A stretch of DNA of 38,840 nucleotides, from assembly GCA_016183675.1 (NCBI GenBank), contig JACPEF010000034.1, forward strand, positions 1 through 38,840, in the 5' to 3' direction. Made by a program: the position numbers and the translations under genes. Of the stretch, positions 10,507 through 20,469 are shown piece by piece. The DNA comes from Betaproteobacteria bacterium (GTDB lineage: Bacteria > Pseudomonadota > Gammaproteobacteria > Burkholderiales > SG8-41). A model generated the notes under the pieces. That model saw only the letters and a list, made by a program, of their open reading frames with translations. It was not told the DNA's origin and did no database searches. The first letter of the stretch is position 1. Every line of letters starts with the position of its first letter.

Positions 10507-12792
10507 TCAGTAATAGGGGGTCTGCGGCTCCCCGGCCCGCGGGGCGCGGGGATCCGGCCTGAAATAGCCACCGATGTTGCGCCGGAGCGTTTCCAGCGGG
10601 TTAGAGCCGATTCGCGACACGCCGTTCAGTTCGAGCTGCACGAAGAAGGTGGTTGAGCTCTGCTGGGTGGCGGTGGCGAAGCGATGGGCCACCACTCGCA
10701 GCGTCCAGCAATCGCCGTTGTACTCCGCACCGATCAGGCCCTCAAGCGTTCGGCTCTCGCGCAGCGAGTAGTTCCAACGCCCGAGCCCCGCCCAGCCGCG
10801 GCCGAGCGGCCACTGGGTGGACACGTCGGTCTGCCGGATGGAGTTGAGCGTCTCGCGGTAGGTCAGGTTGAGCACCTTGCCGGGCGCGGGCTGATAGCGC
10901 GTGCCGACGTTGAACTTCTGCGTCTGGGAGAAGTTGGTGCTGTACTGCCATCCAGCCTCGGCCACCCAGTTGCGCGCGACGGTGCCGGAGAGCGCGGCGA
11001 GCAGGTCGGAGCTCGAGCTGGTGCGCACCGGCACCCCCGGGAGGGTCACGCGCTGCGTGGCGAAGTAATAGCGCTGCGCCACGCCCGCGCGCAGGCTCTC
11101 GGCGCCCGTGTCGGTGTTGAGAAAGCGCGAAGAGACCCCGAGCGTCACCTGATTGGCGTCATTGATACGATCCCAGCCGGAGAACTGATTTTCCGAGTAG
11201 ATGGTCGCGAAGTTGATGTCCTGCTGGCCGCTGTCGAACACCGGGATGCGGCTTTGGTCCCGGAACGGGATGTAGACGTAGTACACCCGCGGTTCCAGGG
11301 TTTGCAGGAACGGCGCGCCGCCGACCGCGGTCGGACGCTCGAGCACCACGCCACTGTCGACGGTGAGTGTGGGCAGGGTGCGGGTTTGATCCGCGAAACC
11401 GGTTGGATGGGGATCGATGAAGTAGCGCGTCAGGTTGACGCCCAGCTTGGGCGTGACGTTGGCATACGCCGTCTGCAGCGGAACGCTGAGACTCGGGTAA
11501 GCGACCGCCCGTCTGCCGTTCACCAGAGTCGGGTGATCGAACTCGACGAACTGCCCGAAGAAATCGAAATCCGAGCGCAGCACATCCAGATGCGTGGCAG
11601 CGAGCGTGAGCTGCGGCGCCCGGCTGTAAGGCGGGGTGACCGGCGCGAGCGGGTCGGGCTGTAGCGTCTGCCAGCGCTGCACCAGCGCGCTGAAGCCGTA
11701 GCTGCCGGCGCCGCCCCACGCGCCCCCGCGGCTGAGCGAGCCCTCGCGCGGCAACTGGACCTGGGAGGTCAGCGCGATCTGCGTCGAGAGGTCGGTGAAG
11801 TAGGTGTCGTCGGAAACCCCCTGCAGGTTGAGCGCTCCTGACCAGCCGTATGGCAGCGTCTGGTTGTGACGGACGAAATACGCGTGCCGCTGCGCGCCGC
11901 CGCGGGCGTCGTCCTCCGGCAGCAGCTCGACGCGCGTATCGCCGAGATAGGTCGGCTCGAGATAACGGAATTCCGTGTGCACCAGCACGCCGCGCTTCGA
12001 AATCACGCGCGGGGAAATGGTGGCGTCGCGGTTGGGCGCGATGTTCCAGTAGTAAGGCACGGTCAGCTCCGCGCCGCCCTTGGAGGTGCTGCCGTAGTGC
12101 GGGGTGAGGAAGCCGGATTTTCGTTCCTGGTGCAGCGAGAACGAAAGATACGGCGAGTAGAAGATCGGCACGCCCTGGAACACGATGCTCGCGTCGCGCG
12201 CGGTGCCCACGTCGCGGGTCTTGTCGATTCTCAGATCGCCCGCGCGCAGGTACCAGTCTTCGTTGCCCGGCCCGCAGGTGGTGTACTCCGCGCGCTGCGC
12301 GCGGTACTGCTGGGGGCCTTCGAACAGAATCCGCTCCGCCGTGCCGCGCGCGTCGGCATCCTGGAACAGCTGTTTCTGCCCGGTCGGAGCCGGGCTCTTG
12401 TGCAGCGTAAAGCGCGAGTCGTCGATGAAGCCGCGCTCGGTTTCGAGATTGAACCGCAGGCGCGTGCCCTCCATCACATCAGGCCCCTGCTCGATGCGCA
12501 CGTTGCCGCGAGCGGTCACCTCCTCGTCGGGCTTGTCGTGGCGCAACCAGTCGGCGAAGATCGCCTGTCCGCGCTTGCGCAGCCGCACGCCGCCTTCGGC
12601 CTCGGTCTCCTTGTCGTTGTGCCCCTGCACCTTGTCGGCTTCGAGGAATAAGGGCACTTCGTCCTTCACCGAGGGCGGGATCAGGATCAATGTGGGCTGC
12701 GACTTGAGTTTGAGCCCTTGCTCCGCGCCGGCCGCGAGCGGCAATGCGCAGAGTACAGCGATCGAGATGCGTCTTATTTCGAGCTTGTGCAT
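10507..12792 (-). CDS. lptD: LPS-assembly protein LptD
   Basis: LEADKVQGHNDKETEAEGGVRLRKRGQAIFADWLRHDKPDEEVTARGNVRIEQGPDVMEG; PYYWNIAPNRDATISPRVISKRG; upstream of surA. Confidence 0.97.
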   Translation of the reverse strand: MHKLEIRRISIAVLCALPLAAGAEQGLKLKSQPTLILIPPSVKDEVPLFLEADKVQGHNDKETEAEGGVRLRKRGQAIFADWLRHDKPDEEVTARGNVRIEQGPDVMEGTRLRFNLETERGFIDDSRFTLHKSPAPTGQKQLFQDADARGTAERILFEGPQQYRAQRAEYTTCGPGNEDWYLRAGDLRIDKTRDVGTARDASIVFQGVPIFYSPYLSFSLHQERKSGFLTPHYGSTSKGGAELTVPYYWNIAPNRDATISPRVISKRGVLVHTEFRYLEPTYLGDTRVELLPEDDARGGAQRHAYFVRHNQTLPYGWSGALNLQGVSDDTYFTDLSTQIALTSQVQLPREGSLSRGGAWGGAGSYGFSALVQRWQTLQPDPLAPVTPPYSRAPQLTLAATHLDVLRSDFDFFGQFVEFDHPTLVNGRRAVAYPSLSVPLQTAYANVTPKLGVNLTRYFIDPHPTGFADQTRTLPTLTVDSGVVLERPTAVGGAPFLQTLEPRVYYVYIPFRDQSRIPVFDSGQQDINFATIYSENQFSGWDRINDANQVTLGVSSRFLNTDTGAESLRAGVAQRYYFATQRVTLPGVPVRTSSSSDLLAALSGTVARNWVAEAGWQYSTNFSQTQKFNVGTRYQPAPGKVLNLTYRETLNSIRQTDVSTQWPLGRGWAGLGRWNYSLRESRTLEGLIGAEYNGDCWTLRVVAHRFATATQQSSTTFFVQLELNGVSRIGSNPLETLRRNIGGYFRPDPRAPRAGEPQTPYY

Positions 12793-12854
12793 CGGGAGGG
12801 GCTGCCGGGAGCGAAGTGCTAAAATCGCACAATTCATCGCTCAAGGCAATCGGC

Positions 12855-13802
12855 TTGCCGGCGACTTCCGATACCCGGTTGGAACAGTTGCAGCAATGGC
12901 TCGCCGCTCGTTTCGCGGCGAGTTCGTTTTCGCTGACACCCGCCTCGGCGGACGCGAGCTTTCGCCGCTACTTTCGCGTAACCGTGGCCGGCGCATCGTG
13001 GATCGCGATGGATGCGCCGCCGGAGCGCGAGGACTGCCGCCCGTTCGTGCGCGTGGCAGCGCTGCTGCGAGCCGCGGGCGTCAACGCACCGCAGGTCCTC
13101 GCGCAGGATCCAAAGCGCGGGTTCCTGCTGCTCACCGATCTGGGTGACACCCCATACCTCGCGACGCTCAACGAGGATAACGCCGATCGCCTGTTCGGCG
13201 ACGCAATCGAGGCTCTGCTCAAATGGCAGCTCGCCAGCCGCGAAGGAGAGCTGCCCCCGTACGACGAAGCGTCGCTCAAGCGCGAGTGCGATTTGTTCCC
13301 GGAGTGGTATGTCGCGCGGCATCTGGGGCTCACGCTCTCCGCCGCCGAGCAGCAGACGCTCGCGGACATGCTGGCGCTCGTCATCGCGCGCAACCTGGCG
13401 CAGCCCGCGGTGTACGTGCACCGTGATTACATGCCGCGCAACCTCCTGGTGACCGATCCCAATCCCGGCGTGATCGATTTCCAGGACGCGGTCTATGGCC
13501 CGATCAGCTACGACATCGCTTCGCTCACGCGCGATGCGTTCGTGGGGCTGCCGGTCGATCCGGACTTCAGTGTCTTCTACCGCGACTTCGAATGGATGGG
13601 GCTGCAGCGCCATTTGAAGGTGCTGGGCATCTTCGCGCGCATCCGTTACCGTGACGGCAAGGCCGGCTACCTCGAGGACACGCCGCGCTTCATGCGCTAC
13701 GCGCGGGCGGTCGCCGGGCGCTACCGCGAGCTCGCGCCGCTCGCGAGGCTGCTCGATCAGCTGGAGAAACGCCAGCCGGCGATGATGGGAAATGGGAAAT
13801 AG
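12855..13802 (+). CDS. amgK: N-acetylmuramate/N-acetylglucosamine kinase (AmgK-like phosphotransferase)
   Basis: PASADASFRRYFRVTVAGASWIAMDAPPE, VYVHRDYMPRNLLV, VIDFQDAVYGPISYDIASL; next to murU; TTG start at 12855 assumed. Confidence 0.88.
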   Translation: MPATSDTRLEQLQQWLAARFAASSFSLTPASADASFRRYFRVTVAGASWIAMDAPPEREDCRPFVRVAALLRAAGVNAPQVLAQDPKRGFLLLTDLGDTPYLATLNEDNADRLFGDAIEALLKWQLASREGELPPYDEASLKRECDLFPEWYVARHLGLTLSAAEQQTLADMLALVIARNLAQPAVYVHRDYMPRNLLVTDPNPGVIDFQDAVYGPISYDIASLTRDAFVGLPVDPDFSVFYRDFEWMGLQRHLKVLGIFARIRYRDGKAGYLEDTPRFMRYARAVAGRYRELAPLARLLDQLEKRQPAMMGNGK

Positions 13803-13804
13803 GT

Positions 13805-14500
13805 ATGAAGGTCATGATCCTCGCCGCCGGCCGCGGCGAGCGCATGCGCCCGTTGACCGATCGCGTGCCCAAGGCTTTGCTCGAAGCCGGCGGCCGGCCG
13901 CTCATCGAGCATCTGATCGAGCGCCTGGCGCGCGCGGGCTTTTCGGACCTGGTGGTCAACATCTCGCACCGGGGCGCCATGATCGAGACGCGCCTGGGAA
14001 ACGGCGCGCCGCTCGGCGTGCGCATCGATTATTCGCGCGAGGAAACGGCGCTCGAGACCGGCGGGGGTATCGCCTATGCGCTGCCGCTGCTCGGTGACGC
14101 GCCGTTCGCGGCGGTCAACAGCGACATCTATACCGATTTCGATTTCGCGCGGCTCAAGCCCGCTGCGGCGGCCATAGCGGGCGGGCTGCTCGACGCCCAT
14201 CTCGTGCTCGTGGACAACCCGCCGCACCACCCGGCGGGCGATTTCTGCCTGCGGGACGGAAGGGTGACGTCTGACGGTGCGCACCGGCATACCTTCACCG
14301 GCATCGGTGTCTACGCGCCCTCATTGTTTACTTCGGTTGCGCGCGGAACGAGGGGTCAGCTCGTCGCGCTGCTGAAGCCGGCAATGGCTCAAGGCCGCGT
14401 GAGTGGTGAGCTGCATCGGGGCGTGTGGCTCGACGTCGGCACGCCGCAGCGTCTCGTCGAGCTGGGGCGCTCGCTCGCGTCGGGCGCGCTCGGACGCTAG
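13805..14500 (+). CDS. murU: N-acetylmuramate alpha-1-phosphate uridylyltransferase
   Basis: MKVMILAAGRGERMRPLTDRVPKALLEAGGRPLIEHLIERLARAGF; adjacent to amgK; TAG stop inside CTAGTGCCGTTCCA. Confidence 0.9.
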   Translation: MKVMILAAGRGERMRPLTDRVPKALLEAGGRPLIEHLIERLARAGFSDLVVNISHRGAMIETRLGNGAPLGVRIDYSREETALETGGGIAYALPLLGDAPFAAVNSDIYTDFDFARLKPAAAAIAGGLLDAHLVLVDNPPHHPAGDFCLRDGRVTSDGAHRHTFTGIGVYAPSLFTSVARGTRGQLVALLKPAMAQGRVSGELHRGVWLDVGTPQRLVELGRSLASGALGR

Positions 14501-14510
14501 TGCCGTTCCA
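14497..14510. mobile_element. solo/truncated end of the CTAGTGCCGTTCCAACT element
   Basis: CTAGTGCCGTTCCA identical to the first 14 bp of the complete elements; no opposite end found. Confidence 0.6.
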
Positions 14511-14636
14511 GCCAGGGACGAGCATGCGGAAAGGAAGGCCTCGACGCTCGATGCGCGGTCGGTCGGGGAGCCGCTCGATTCGCAGTAGCGAGACGGCGGC
14601 GAGCCGCGGGCGAGGTTGTTTATAATCCCGTGATCG

Positions 14637-15956
14637 ATGAAGACTCCCACGGACATCGGCGTCTATCAGCGGCGGCGCGCGCGGCTCGCGGCCGCGATGC
14701 GCTCCGGCGTGGCGATCGTGCCGACCGCCCCCGAGCGCACGCGTAACCGCGACTCCCATTACCCCTACCGCTTCGACAGCTATTTCTACTACCTCACCGG
14801 CTTTCGCGAGCCGGAGGCTGCGCTCGTGATCGTCGCCGGCGAGCAGGCGAAGAGCATCCTGTTCTGCCGCGACAACGACCCCGAGCGCGAGATCTGGGAT
14901 GGCTTCCGCTACGGCCCGGAAGCGGCGCGCGCCGCATTCGGCTTCGACGAGGCGCATTCCATCGCCAGGCTCGACGCGTTGATGCCGGACGTGATTGCCG
15001 ATCGCGGCACGCTCTACTGTCATCTCGGCGCGGACCCGGGATGGGACGCGCGCATCACGGGCTGGATCAACGAGGTCCGCAGCCGGGCGCGCAGCGGCGT
15101 CACCGCGCCCGGCGAACTGAAGGACGTGCACGCCCTGCTCGACGACATGCGGCTCATCAAGGGGCCGGAAGAACTCGCGGTGATCCGGCGCGCCGCGGCG
15201 ATCTCGGCCGGCGCGCACCGCCGCGCCATGCGCGCGGCCCGGCCGGGCAAGGCCGAGTACGAGGTGGAGGCCGAGCTGCTGCACGAGTTCCGGCGCAACG
15301 GCGCTCAGGCGCCGGCCTATGCGCCGATCGTCGCCGGTGGCAGCCGCGCCTGCGTGCTGCATTACGTTCAGAACGACGGCGTGCTGCGGGACGTCGAGCT
15401 GCTGCTGATCGACGCCGGCTGCGAGCTCGACGGCTACGCGTCGGACCTCACGCGGACTTTCCCCGTCAACGGCAAGTTCAGCGGCCCGCAGCGCGAGATC
15501 TATCAGCTGGTGCTGGCGGCGCAGGCCGCGGCGATCGCCTCGGTCAAGCCGGGCAACCTGTGGGACGCGCCGCACCGCGCGGCAGTCCACGTGCTGGCGC
15601 AGGGGCTGATCGACCTGAAACTGCTCGCGGGCAGCCTCGAGCAAGCGGTGGAAACCGAGGCCTACAGGAAGTTTTACATGCACCGCACCGGGCATTGGCT
15701 CGGGCTCGACGTGCACGACGCCGGCGACTACAAGCGCGGGGGTGAATGGCGCGCGCTGGCCCCGGGCATGGTGCTCACCGTCGAGCCGGGTTGTTATATC
15801 CGCGCGGGCGAGGGGGTGCCGCAGCGCCTGGCCGGCATCGGGGTGCGCGTCGAGGACGATGTGCTCGTGACCGACGCGGGTGCCGAGGTGCTCACCCGCG
15901 ATGCCCCCAAGAGCCCTGCCGACATCGAAGCTCTGATGAGCGCTCGCGATGCCTGA
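14637..15956 (+). CDS. pepP: Xaa-Pro aminopeptidase
   Basis: DSHYPYRFDSYFYYLTGFREPEAALVI, DAGCELDGYASDLTRTFPVNGKF, HRTGHWLGLDVHDAGDY, GMVLTVEPGCYI. Confidence 0.96.
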   Translation: MKTPTDIGVYQRRRARLAAAMRSGVAIVPTAPERTRNRDSHYPYRFDSYFYYLTGFREPEAALVIVAGEQAKSILFCRDNDPEREIWDGFRYGPEAARAAFGFDEAHSIARLDALMPDVIADRGTLYCHLGADPGWDARITGWINEVRSRARSGVTAPGELKDVHALLDDMRLIKGPEELAVIRRAAAISAGAHRRAMRAARPGKAEYEVEAELLHEFRRNGAQAPAYAPIVAGGSRACVLHYVQNDGVLRDVELLLIDAGCELDGYASDLTRTFPVNGKFSGPQREIYQLVLAAQAAAIASVKPGNLWDAPHRAAVHVLAQGLIDLKLLAGSLEQAVETEAYRKFYMHRTGHWLGLDVHDAGDYKRGGEWRALAPGMVLTVEPGCYIRAGEGVPQRLAGIGVRVEDDVLVTDAGAEVLTRDAPKSPADIEALMSARDA

Positions 15957-17103
15957 CTACGATGTGCTGATTGTGGGCGGGGGGCCCGTAGGTGCGGCGC
16001 TCGCCCTCGCCCTCCGAGACGGGGGGCTAGCGGTAGGCTTGCTCGAAGCAAGGGGCCCGGGGGTGGCGCAGGCAGATCCGCGCCCGATCGCGCTATCCCA
16101 TGGCAGCCGGTTGATACTGGAGCGGTTCGGGATATGGGAGGCGTTGCAACCCGTCACCCCGATCGTCCGCATCCACGTTTCCCAACGCGGCGGCTTCGGT
16201 CGCGTCGAGCTCGATGCGACCGAAGCGCGGCTGCCGGCGCTCGGTTACGTGCTCGATTACACCCGGCTGGCCGAAACGCTGGCTCAGGCGCTCGATCGGG
16301 CGGGCGCCTGCGATTACCTGACGGGCGCGGCGGTGACCGGTCTCGCCTCGGAGCCGGGTGCAGCATCCGTACGGTTCAACCGGGGCGGGGACGTCCGGCG
16401 CGCCACCGCCCGGCTGGTCGCGGTCGCCGACGGCGGGGCGATGGCGGCGGTAACGGAGGTGCGCATTCGGGATTATCGCCAAGCCGCGGTTATCGCGCGC
16501 GTGGCATCCGGCCTGCCGCACCGCAACGTCGCCTTCGAGCGCTTCACCCCCGACGGCCCGCTCGCGGTGCTGCCCTCGGCAGAAGCGCTGGCGCTGGTGT
16601 GGACCACGGCGCCGGAGCATGCACAACGATTGTGCGCGCTGCCCGAAGCCGAGTTCCTGCAACGCCTGCAGCACGCTTTCGGGCAGCGCCTCGGAGCCTT
16701 TACCTCGGCCGGGGCCCGCGCCTGCTTCCCGCTAGCGCTCAGGGTGGCGACGGACATTGCCGCACCGCGCGTGGTGGCGGTGGGCAATGCCGCACAAATG
16801 CTGCACCCGGTCGCCGGCCAAGGATTGAACCTCGGCCTGCGCGATGCCTGGGAGCTCGGCGGCGTGACCAAGGAGTGCGGGCGGGACGAGATCGGCGGGC
16901 CCGCGATGCTCGCGGCCTACCGCGCGCGCCGCCGGCTCGACCGTGGCGGGGGCGTGTGGTTCACCGACGCGCTGGTGCGGCTCTTCTCCAATGATATCGC
17001 GCCGTTGCGAATCGCGCGCGGTCTCGGGCTCGCGCTTCTCGGCGCGGCGCCGCCGGCCAAGGACTTCGTGGTGCGGCGCATGACCTTCGGCGCGCGCGGC
17101 TAG
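15949..17103 (+). CDS. ubiH: FAD-dependent ubiquinone biosynthesis hydroxylase (UbiH/VisC family)
   Basis: YDVLIVGGGPVGAALALALRDGGLAVGLLEAR, AVGNAAQMLHPVAGQGLNLGLRDAWEL; TAG stop supplied by the CTAG of the following element. Confidence 0.88.
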   Translation: MPDYDVLIVGGGPVGAALALALRDGGLAVGLLEARGPGVAQADPRPIALSHGSRLILERFGIWEALQPVTPIVRIHVSQRGGFGRVELDATEARLPALGYVLDYTRLAETLAQALDRAGACDYLTGAAVTGLASEPGAASVRFNRGGDVRRATARLVAVADGGAMAAVTEVRIRDYRQAAVIARVASGLPHRNVAFERFTPDGPLAVLPSAEALALVWTTAPEHAQRLCALPEAEFLQRLQHAFGQRLGAFTSAGARACFPLALRVATDIAAPRVVAVGNAAQMLHPVAGQGLNLGLRDAWELGGVTKECGRDEIGGPAMLAAYRARRRLDRGGGVWFTDALVRLFSNDIAPLRIARGLGLALLGAAPPAKDFVVRRMTFGARG

Positions 17104-17207
17104 TGCCGTTCCAACTTGTTTCTCCGAATTCAGGTGGCTCGCCTCCCGGGGACAATCGGGCCTTGGAGAAACGTAGGGATTGGCTTAAATAGTTGGAACG
17201 GCACTAG
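17100..17207. mobile_element. complete 108-bp MITE-like palindromic element
   Basis: CTAGTGCCGTTCCAACT (17100-17116) / AGTTGGAACGGCACTAG (17191-17207); same family as 3733-3907, opposite orientation. Confidence 0.85.
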
Positions 17208-17227
17208 CCTGCAAATTCATCAAGTTA

Positions 17228-17278
17228 ACTGCAGAGACGCGGAGTTCGCGGAGAAATTCTCTGCGCGTCCGCGGTGAA
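17228..17278. repeat. degenerate GCAGAGACGCGGAG-type inverted repeat
   Basis: GCAGAGACGCGGAGTTCGCGGAGAA / TTCTCTGCGCGTCCGCGGTG. Confidence 0.5.
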
Positions 17279-17533
17279 ATATCGGAGCAGCGGCCGCCCC
17301 GGCGCGCCATTTGCCGCATTGCGCATGGCAAGTTACGCGCCGTCGCGCAAGCACTGCTCGAAATTTTTTGAATAAGTGCTTACTCCGGCACGCGGATTGT
17401 TCGCGCGAGGCGTGCGCCGCGCCGCGCGCGTGTGGACAGGCCGCAACACTGATCAAGAAATCGGCGGGAATCGCTTTTCTTGCACGAACACAACGATTAC
17501 AATGTCGCCCTTCCCCGAAAAAAAGCGCGACCG

Positions 17534-18541
17534 ATGCACGTTGGTCCGTATCAACTCAAGAACAACCTGATCGTTGCTCCGATGGCGGGCGTCACCGACC
17601 GTCCGTTCCGGCAGCTTTGCAAGACGATGGGCGCCGGCATGGCGGTCTCCGAGATGGTGGCGAGCAACTCGTTGCTGGGGGGCTCGGAGAAAACGCGCCG
17701 GCGCGCCAATCACGACGGCGAGGTCGAGCCGGTCGCGGTGCAGATCGCGGGCGCCGATCCGCAGATGCTGGCGGAGGCGGCGCAGTACAACGTCGACCAG
17801 GGCGCCCAGATCATCGATATCAACATGGGGTGCCCGGCAAAGAAGGTGTGCAACGTGATGGCGGGGTCCGCGCTGCTCAAGGACGAGGGGCTAGTGGGGC
17901 GCATCCTCGGTGCGGTGGTGGGTGCGACGGAGGTGCCGGTCACGCTCAAGATCCGCACCGGCTGGGACCGCGAGAACAAGAACGCCCTGCGCGTCGCCAG
18001 GATCGCGGAAGACGCCGGCATCCAGGCGCTCGCGATCCACGGCCGCACCCGCGCCTGCGGATTCTCCGGGGTGGCCGAGTACGACACCATGGCGGCGGTT
18101 AAGGCCGAGGTCGGGATACCCGTGATTGCCAACGGCGACCTTTCCACGCCCGAGAAGGTGAGGCAGGTGCTCGACTACACCAAGGCGGATGCGGTGATGA
18201 TAGGGCGCGCCGCCCAGGGCAGGCCGTGGATGTTCCGCGAGATCGAGCACTACCTGGAAACCGGCGAGCAACTGCCGCCGCCGGAAGTCGAGGAGATCCA
18301 CCGCGTGCTGGTTGCGCACCTGCACGCGCTCTATGAGTTTTACGGGGAGTACACCGGGGTGCGCGTCGCGCGCAAGCATATCTCCTGGTACACCAAGGGC
18401 TTGGCCGGCTCGGCCGCGTTCCGCCACGCGATCAACCAGCTCGAGACGAGCACCGAGCAGCTCGCGGCGGCGGATGCATTCTTCGCGCAGCTCGCGGGCC
18501 GGGGACAACGTCTGACCTATGTCGAGGAATTCGCAGCATGA
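17534..18541 (+). CDS. dusB: tRNA-dihydrouridine synthase B
   Basis: MHVGPYQLKNNLIVAPMAGVTDRPFRQLC, QIAGADPQMLAEAA, DINMGCPAKKVCN; followed by fis. Confidence 0.96.
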   Translation: MHVGPYQLKNNLIVAPMAGVTDRPFRQLCKTMGAGMAVSEMVASNSLLGGSEKTRRRANHDGEVEPVAVQIAGADPQMLAEAAQYNVDQGAQIIDINMGCPAKKVCNVMAGSALLKDEGLVGRILGAVVGATEVPVTLKIRTGWDRENKNALRVARIAEDAGIQALAIHGRTRACGFSGVAEYDTMAAVKAEVGIPVIANGDLSTPEKVRQVLDYTKADAVMIGRAAQGRPWMFREIEHYLETGEQLPPPEVEEIHRVLVAHLHALYEFYGEYTGVRVARKHISWYTKGLAGSAAFRHAINQLETSTEQLAAADAFFAQLAGRGQRLTYVEEFAA

Positions 18542-18777
18542 TGAACGAAACCGAAATGGCGCGCATGGTGCGCAAGGCGATCGACGGCTACTTCCGCGAC
18601 CTGGACGGGGAGAAACCCTGCAGGGTTTATAACATGGTCATCAATTGCGTCGAGAAGCCGCTGCTGGAGAACGTGCTGCACCGGGTGCGCGGCAACCAGA
18701 CTCACGCTGCGAACATGCTCGGGATCAACCGCAACACCCTGCGCAAGAAGATCAAGGTGCACGGCATCAAGTTCTAG
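18538..18777 (+). CDS. fis: Fis family DNA-binding protein
   Basis: LLENVLHRVRGNQTHAANMLGINRNTLRKKIKVHGIKF. Confidence 0.95.
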   Translation: MMNETEMARMVRKAIDGYFRDLDGEKPCRVYNMVINCVEKPLLENVLHRVRGNQTHAANMLGINRNTLRKKIKVHGIKF

Positions 18778-18823
18778 GATTCAGGATTCAGGATTCAGGA
18801 TTCAGGATTCAGGGTTCAGGGTT
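18775..18823. repeat. tandem heptamer repeat (CAGGATT)n
   Basis: TAGGATT, CAGGATT x4, CAGGGTT x2; first unit overlaps the fis stop codon. Confidence 0.95.
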
Positions 18824-18900
18824 CAGCGACAATCGGGGCATGGGGTTGCCTCGCAGGCTGTATGCTAATGGCTGAATCCTGACAACTGAATCCTGTTTCG

Positions 18901-20463
18901 ATGGCTGTCATCAAGCAGGCGCTGGTCAGCGTCTCGGACAAGACCGGGATCGCCGAATTCGCGCGCGGGCTTGCCCGTTTCGAGGTGGCGCTGGTGTCCA
19001 CGGGGGGCACCGCCAAGCTGCTGAGGGACGCCGGCCTCAAGGTGACCGAGGTCGCGGACTACACGGGCTTTCCCGAGATGCTCGACGGCCGGGTGAAGAC
19101 CCTGCATCCCAAGGTGCACGCCGGCATTCTCGCCCGGCGCGACGTACCCGAGCACATCGACGCGCTCAGGCGGGCGGGCATCCCCGGCTTCGAGCTGGTC
19201 GTGGTCAATCTCTATCCGTTCGGCGCGAGCGTGGCGCGGCCGGAATGCACGCTCGAAGAGGCGATCGAGAACATCGATATCGGCGGCCCGGCGATGGTCC
19301 GGGGCGCCGCCAAGAACTACCAGCACGTGGCGGTGGTCACCGACCCGGCGGACTACGAGCCGCTGCTCAACGAGATGGCCGCCGCCAACGGCGCGATCGG
19401 GGCCGAGACGCGCTTTCGCCTGGCGCAAAAGGCGTTCTCCCATACCGCGGCGTACGACGGCGCGATCAGCAACTACCTCACCGCGGTCGATGCGGCGGGC
19501 AAGCGCAGCCGTTTTCCGCGATGGTTCAATCTGCAGTTCGAGCTCGGCCAGCCGCTTCGCTACGGCGAGAACCCGCACCAAGAAGCGGCGTTCTATCGCG
19601 AGGCCCGCCCCGCCCCGGGCAGCCTCGGCGCCTACCGGCAGCTGCAGGGCAAAGAGCTCTCCTACAACAACATCGCGGACGCCGATGCGGCATGGGAATG
19701 CGTGAAGAGTTTCGAGCAGCCGGCGTGCGTCATCGTGAAGCACGCCAACCCGTGCGGCGCGGCGGTCGCCGCCAATCTCACGGATGCCTACCGCAGGGCG
19801 TTCGCGACCGATCCCGCTGCGGCCTTCGGCGGCATCATCGGCTTCAACCGCGAGCTCGACGGCAGGGCCGCTGAAGCGGTGGCGCAGCAGTTCGTCGAAG
19901 TGGTGATCGCGCCGGCGGTGGACGGCGAGGCGGCCCGCGTGCTCGCGCAGAAGGCGAACATCCGCGTGCTCGCGGTGCCGCTCGCGCCGGGCGCCAACGC
20001 ATGCGACCTGAGGAGCGTGGGCGGGGGGCTGCTGGTGCAGACGCCCGACACGGTGAGAACCGGCGCGGATCAGCTCAAGATCGTGACCCAGGCGAGACCG
20101 AGCGAGGCGCAGCTTGCGGACCTCGTTTTCGCCTGGCGCGTGGCGAAATTCGTCAAGTCGAACGCCCTCGTGTTCTGCCGCGACGGAGGGACATTGGGCG
20201 TGGGCGCGGGGCAGATGAGCCGCGTCGATTCGGCGCGGTTCGCAGCCGTCAAGGCGGAACATGCCGGCTTCTCGTTGCAGGGGTCGGTCGCGGCGTCGGA
20301 CGCGTTCTTTCCGTTCCGTGACGGGGTGGACGTCGTGGCGGCGGCGGGGGCGAGCGCCATCATCCAGCCGGGCGGGAGCCTGCGCGACGAGGAAGTGATC
20401 GCCGCCGCGAACGAGCACGGCATTGCGATGGTCTTTACCGGCTACCGGCACTTCAGGCACTGA
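18901..20463 (+). CDS. purH: bifunctional AICAR formyltransferase/IMP cyclohydrolase
   Basis: [59 protein letters not shown]. Confidence 0.98.
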   Translation: MAVIKQALVSVSDKTGIAEFARGLARFEVALVSTGGTAKLLRDAGLKVTEVADYTGFPEMLDGRVKTLHPKVHAGILARRDVPEHIDALRRAGIPGFELVVVNLYPFGASVARPECTLEEAIENIDIGGPAMVRGAAKNYQHVAVVTDPADYEPLLNEMAAANGAIGAETRFRLAQKAFSHTAAYDGAISNYLTAVDAAGKRSRFPRWFNLQFELGQPLRYGENPHQEAAFYREARPAPGSLGAYRQLQGKELSYNNIADADAAWECVKSFEQPACVIVKHANPCGAAVAANLTDAYRRAFATDPAAAFGGIIGFNRELDGRAAEAVAQQFVEVVIAPAVDGEAARVLAQKANIRVLAVPLAPGANACDLRSVGGGLLVQTPDTVRTGADQLKIVTQARPSEAQLADLVFAWRVAKFVKSNALVFCRDGGTLGVGAGQMSRVDSARFAAVKAEHAGFSLQGSVAASDAFFPFRDGVDVVAAAGASAIIQPGGSLRDEEVIAAANEHGIAMVFTGYRHFRH

Positions 20464-20469
20464 TCGATA

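Noticed and set aside
12744-13802. Possible regulatory overlap of lptD and amgK 5' ends
   Set aside because: The ORF start at 12744 is an artefact; with the TTG start at 12855 the divergent genes no longer overlap
14328-15716. 462-aa minus-strand ORF opposite pepP
   Set aside because: Antisense shadow running through the solo element end; PepP motifs on + are decisive
18775-18823. CRISPR array from the regular repeats
   Set aside because: 7-bp head-to-tail units without spacers and no cas genes; a simple tandem repeat
18865-20460. 531-aa minus-strand ORF opposite purH
   Set aside because: Shadow ORF from high-GC codon bias; purH on the other strand is unambiguous and this translation has no recognisable motifs
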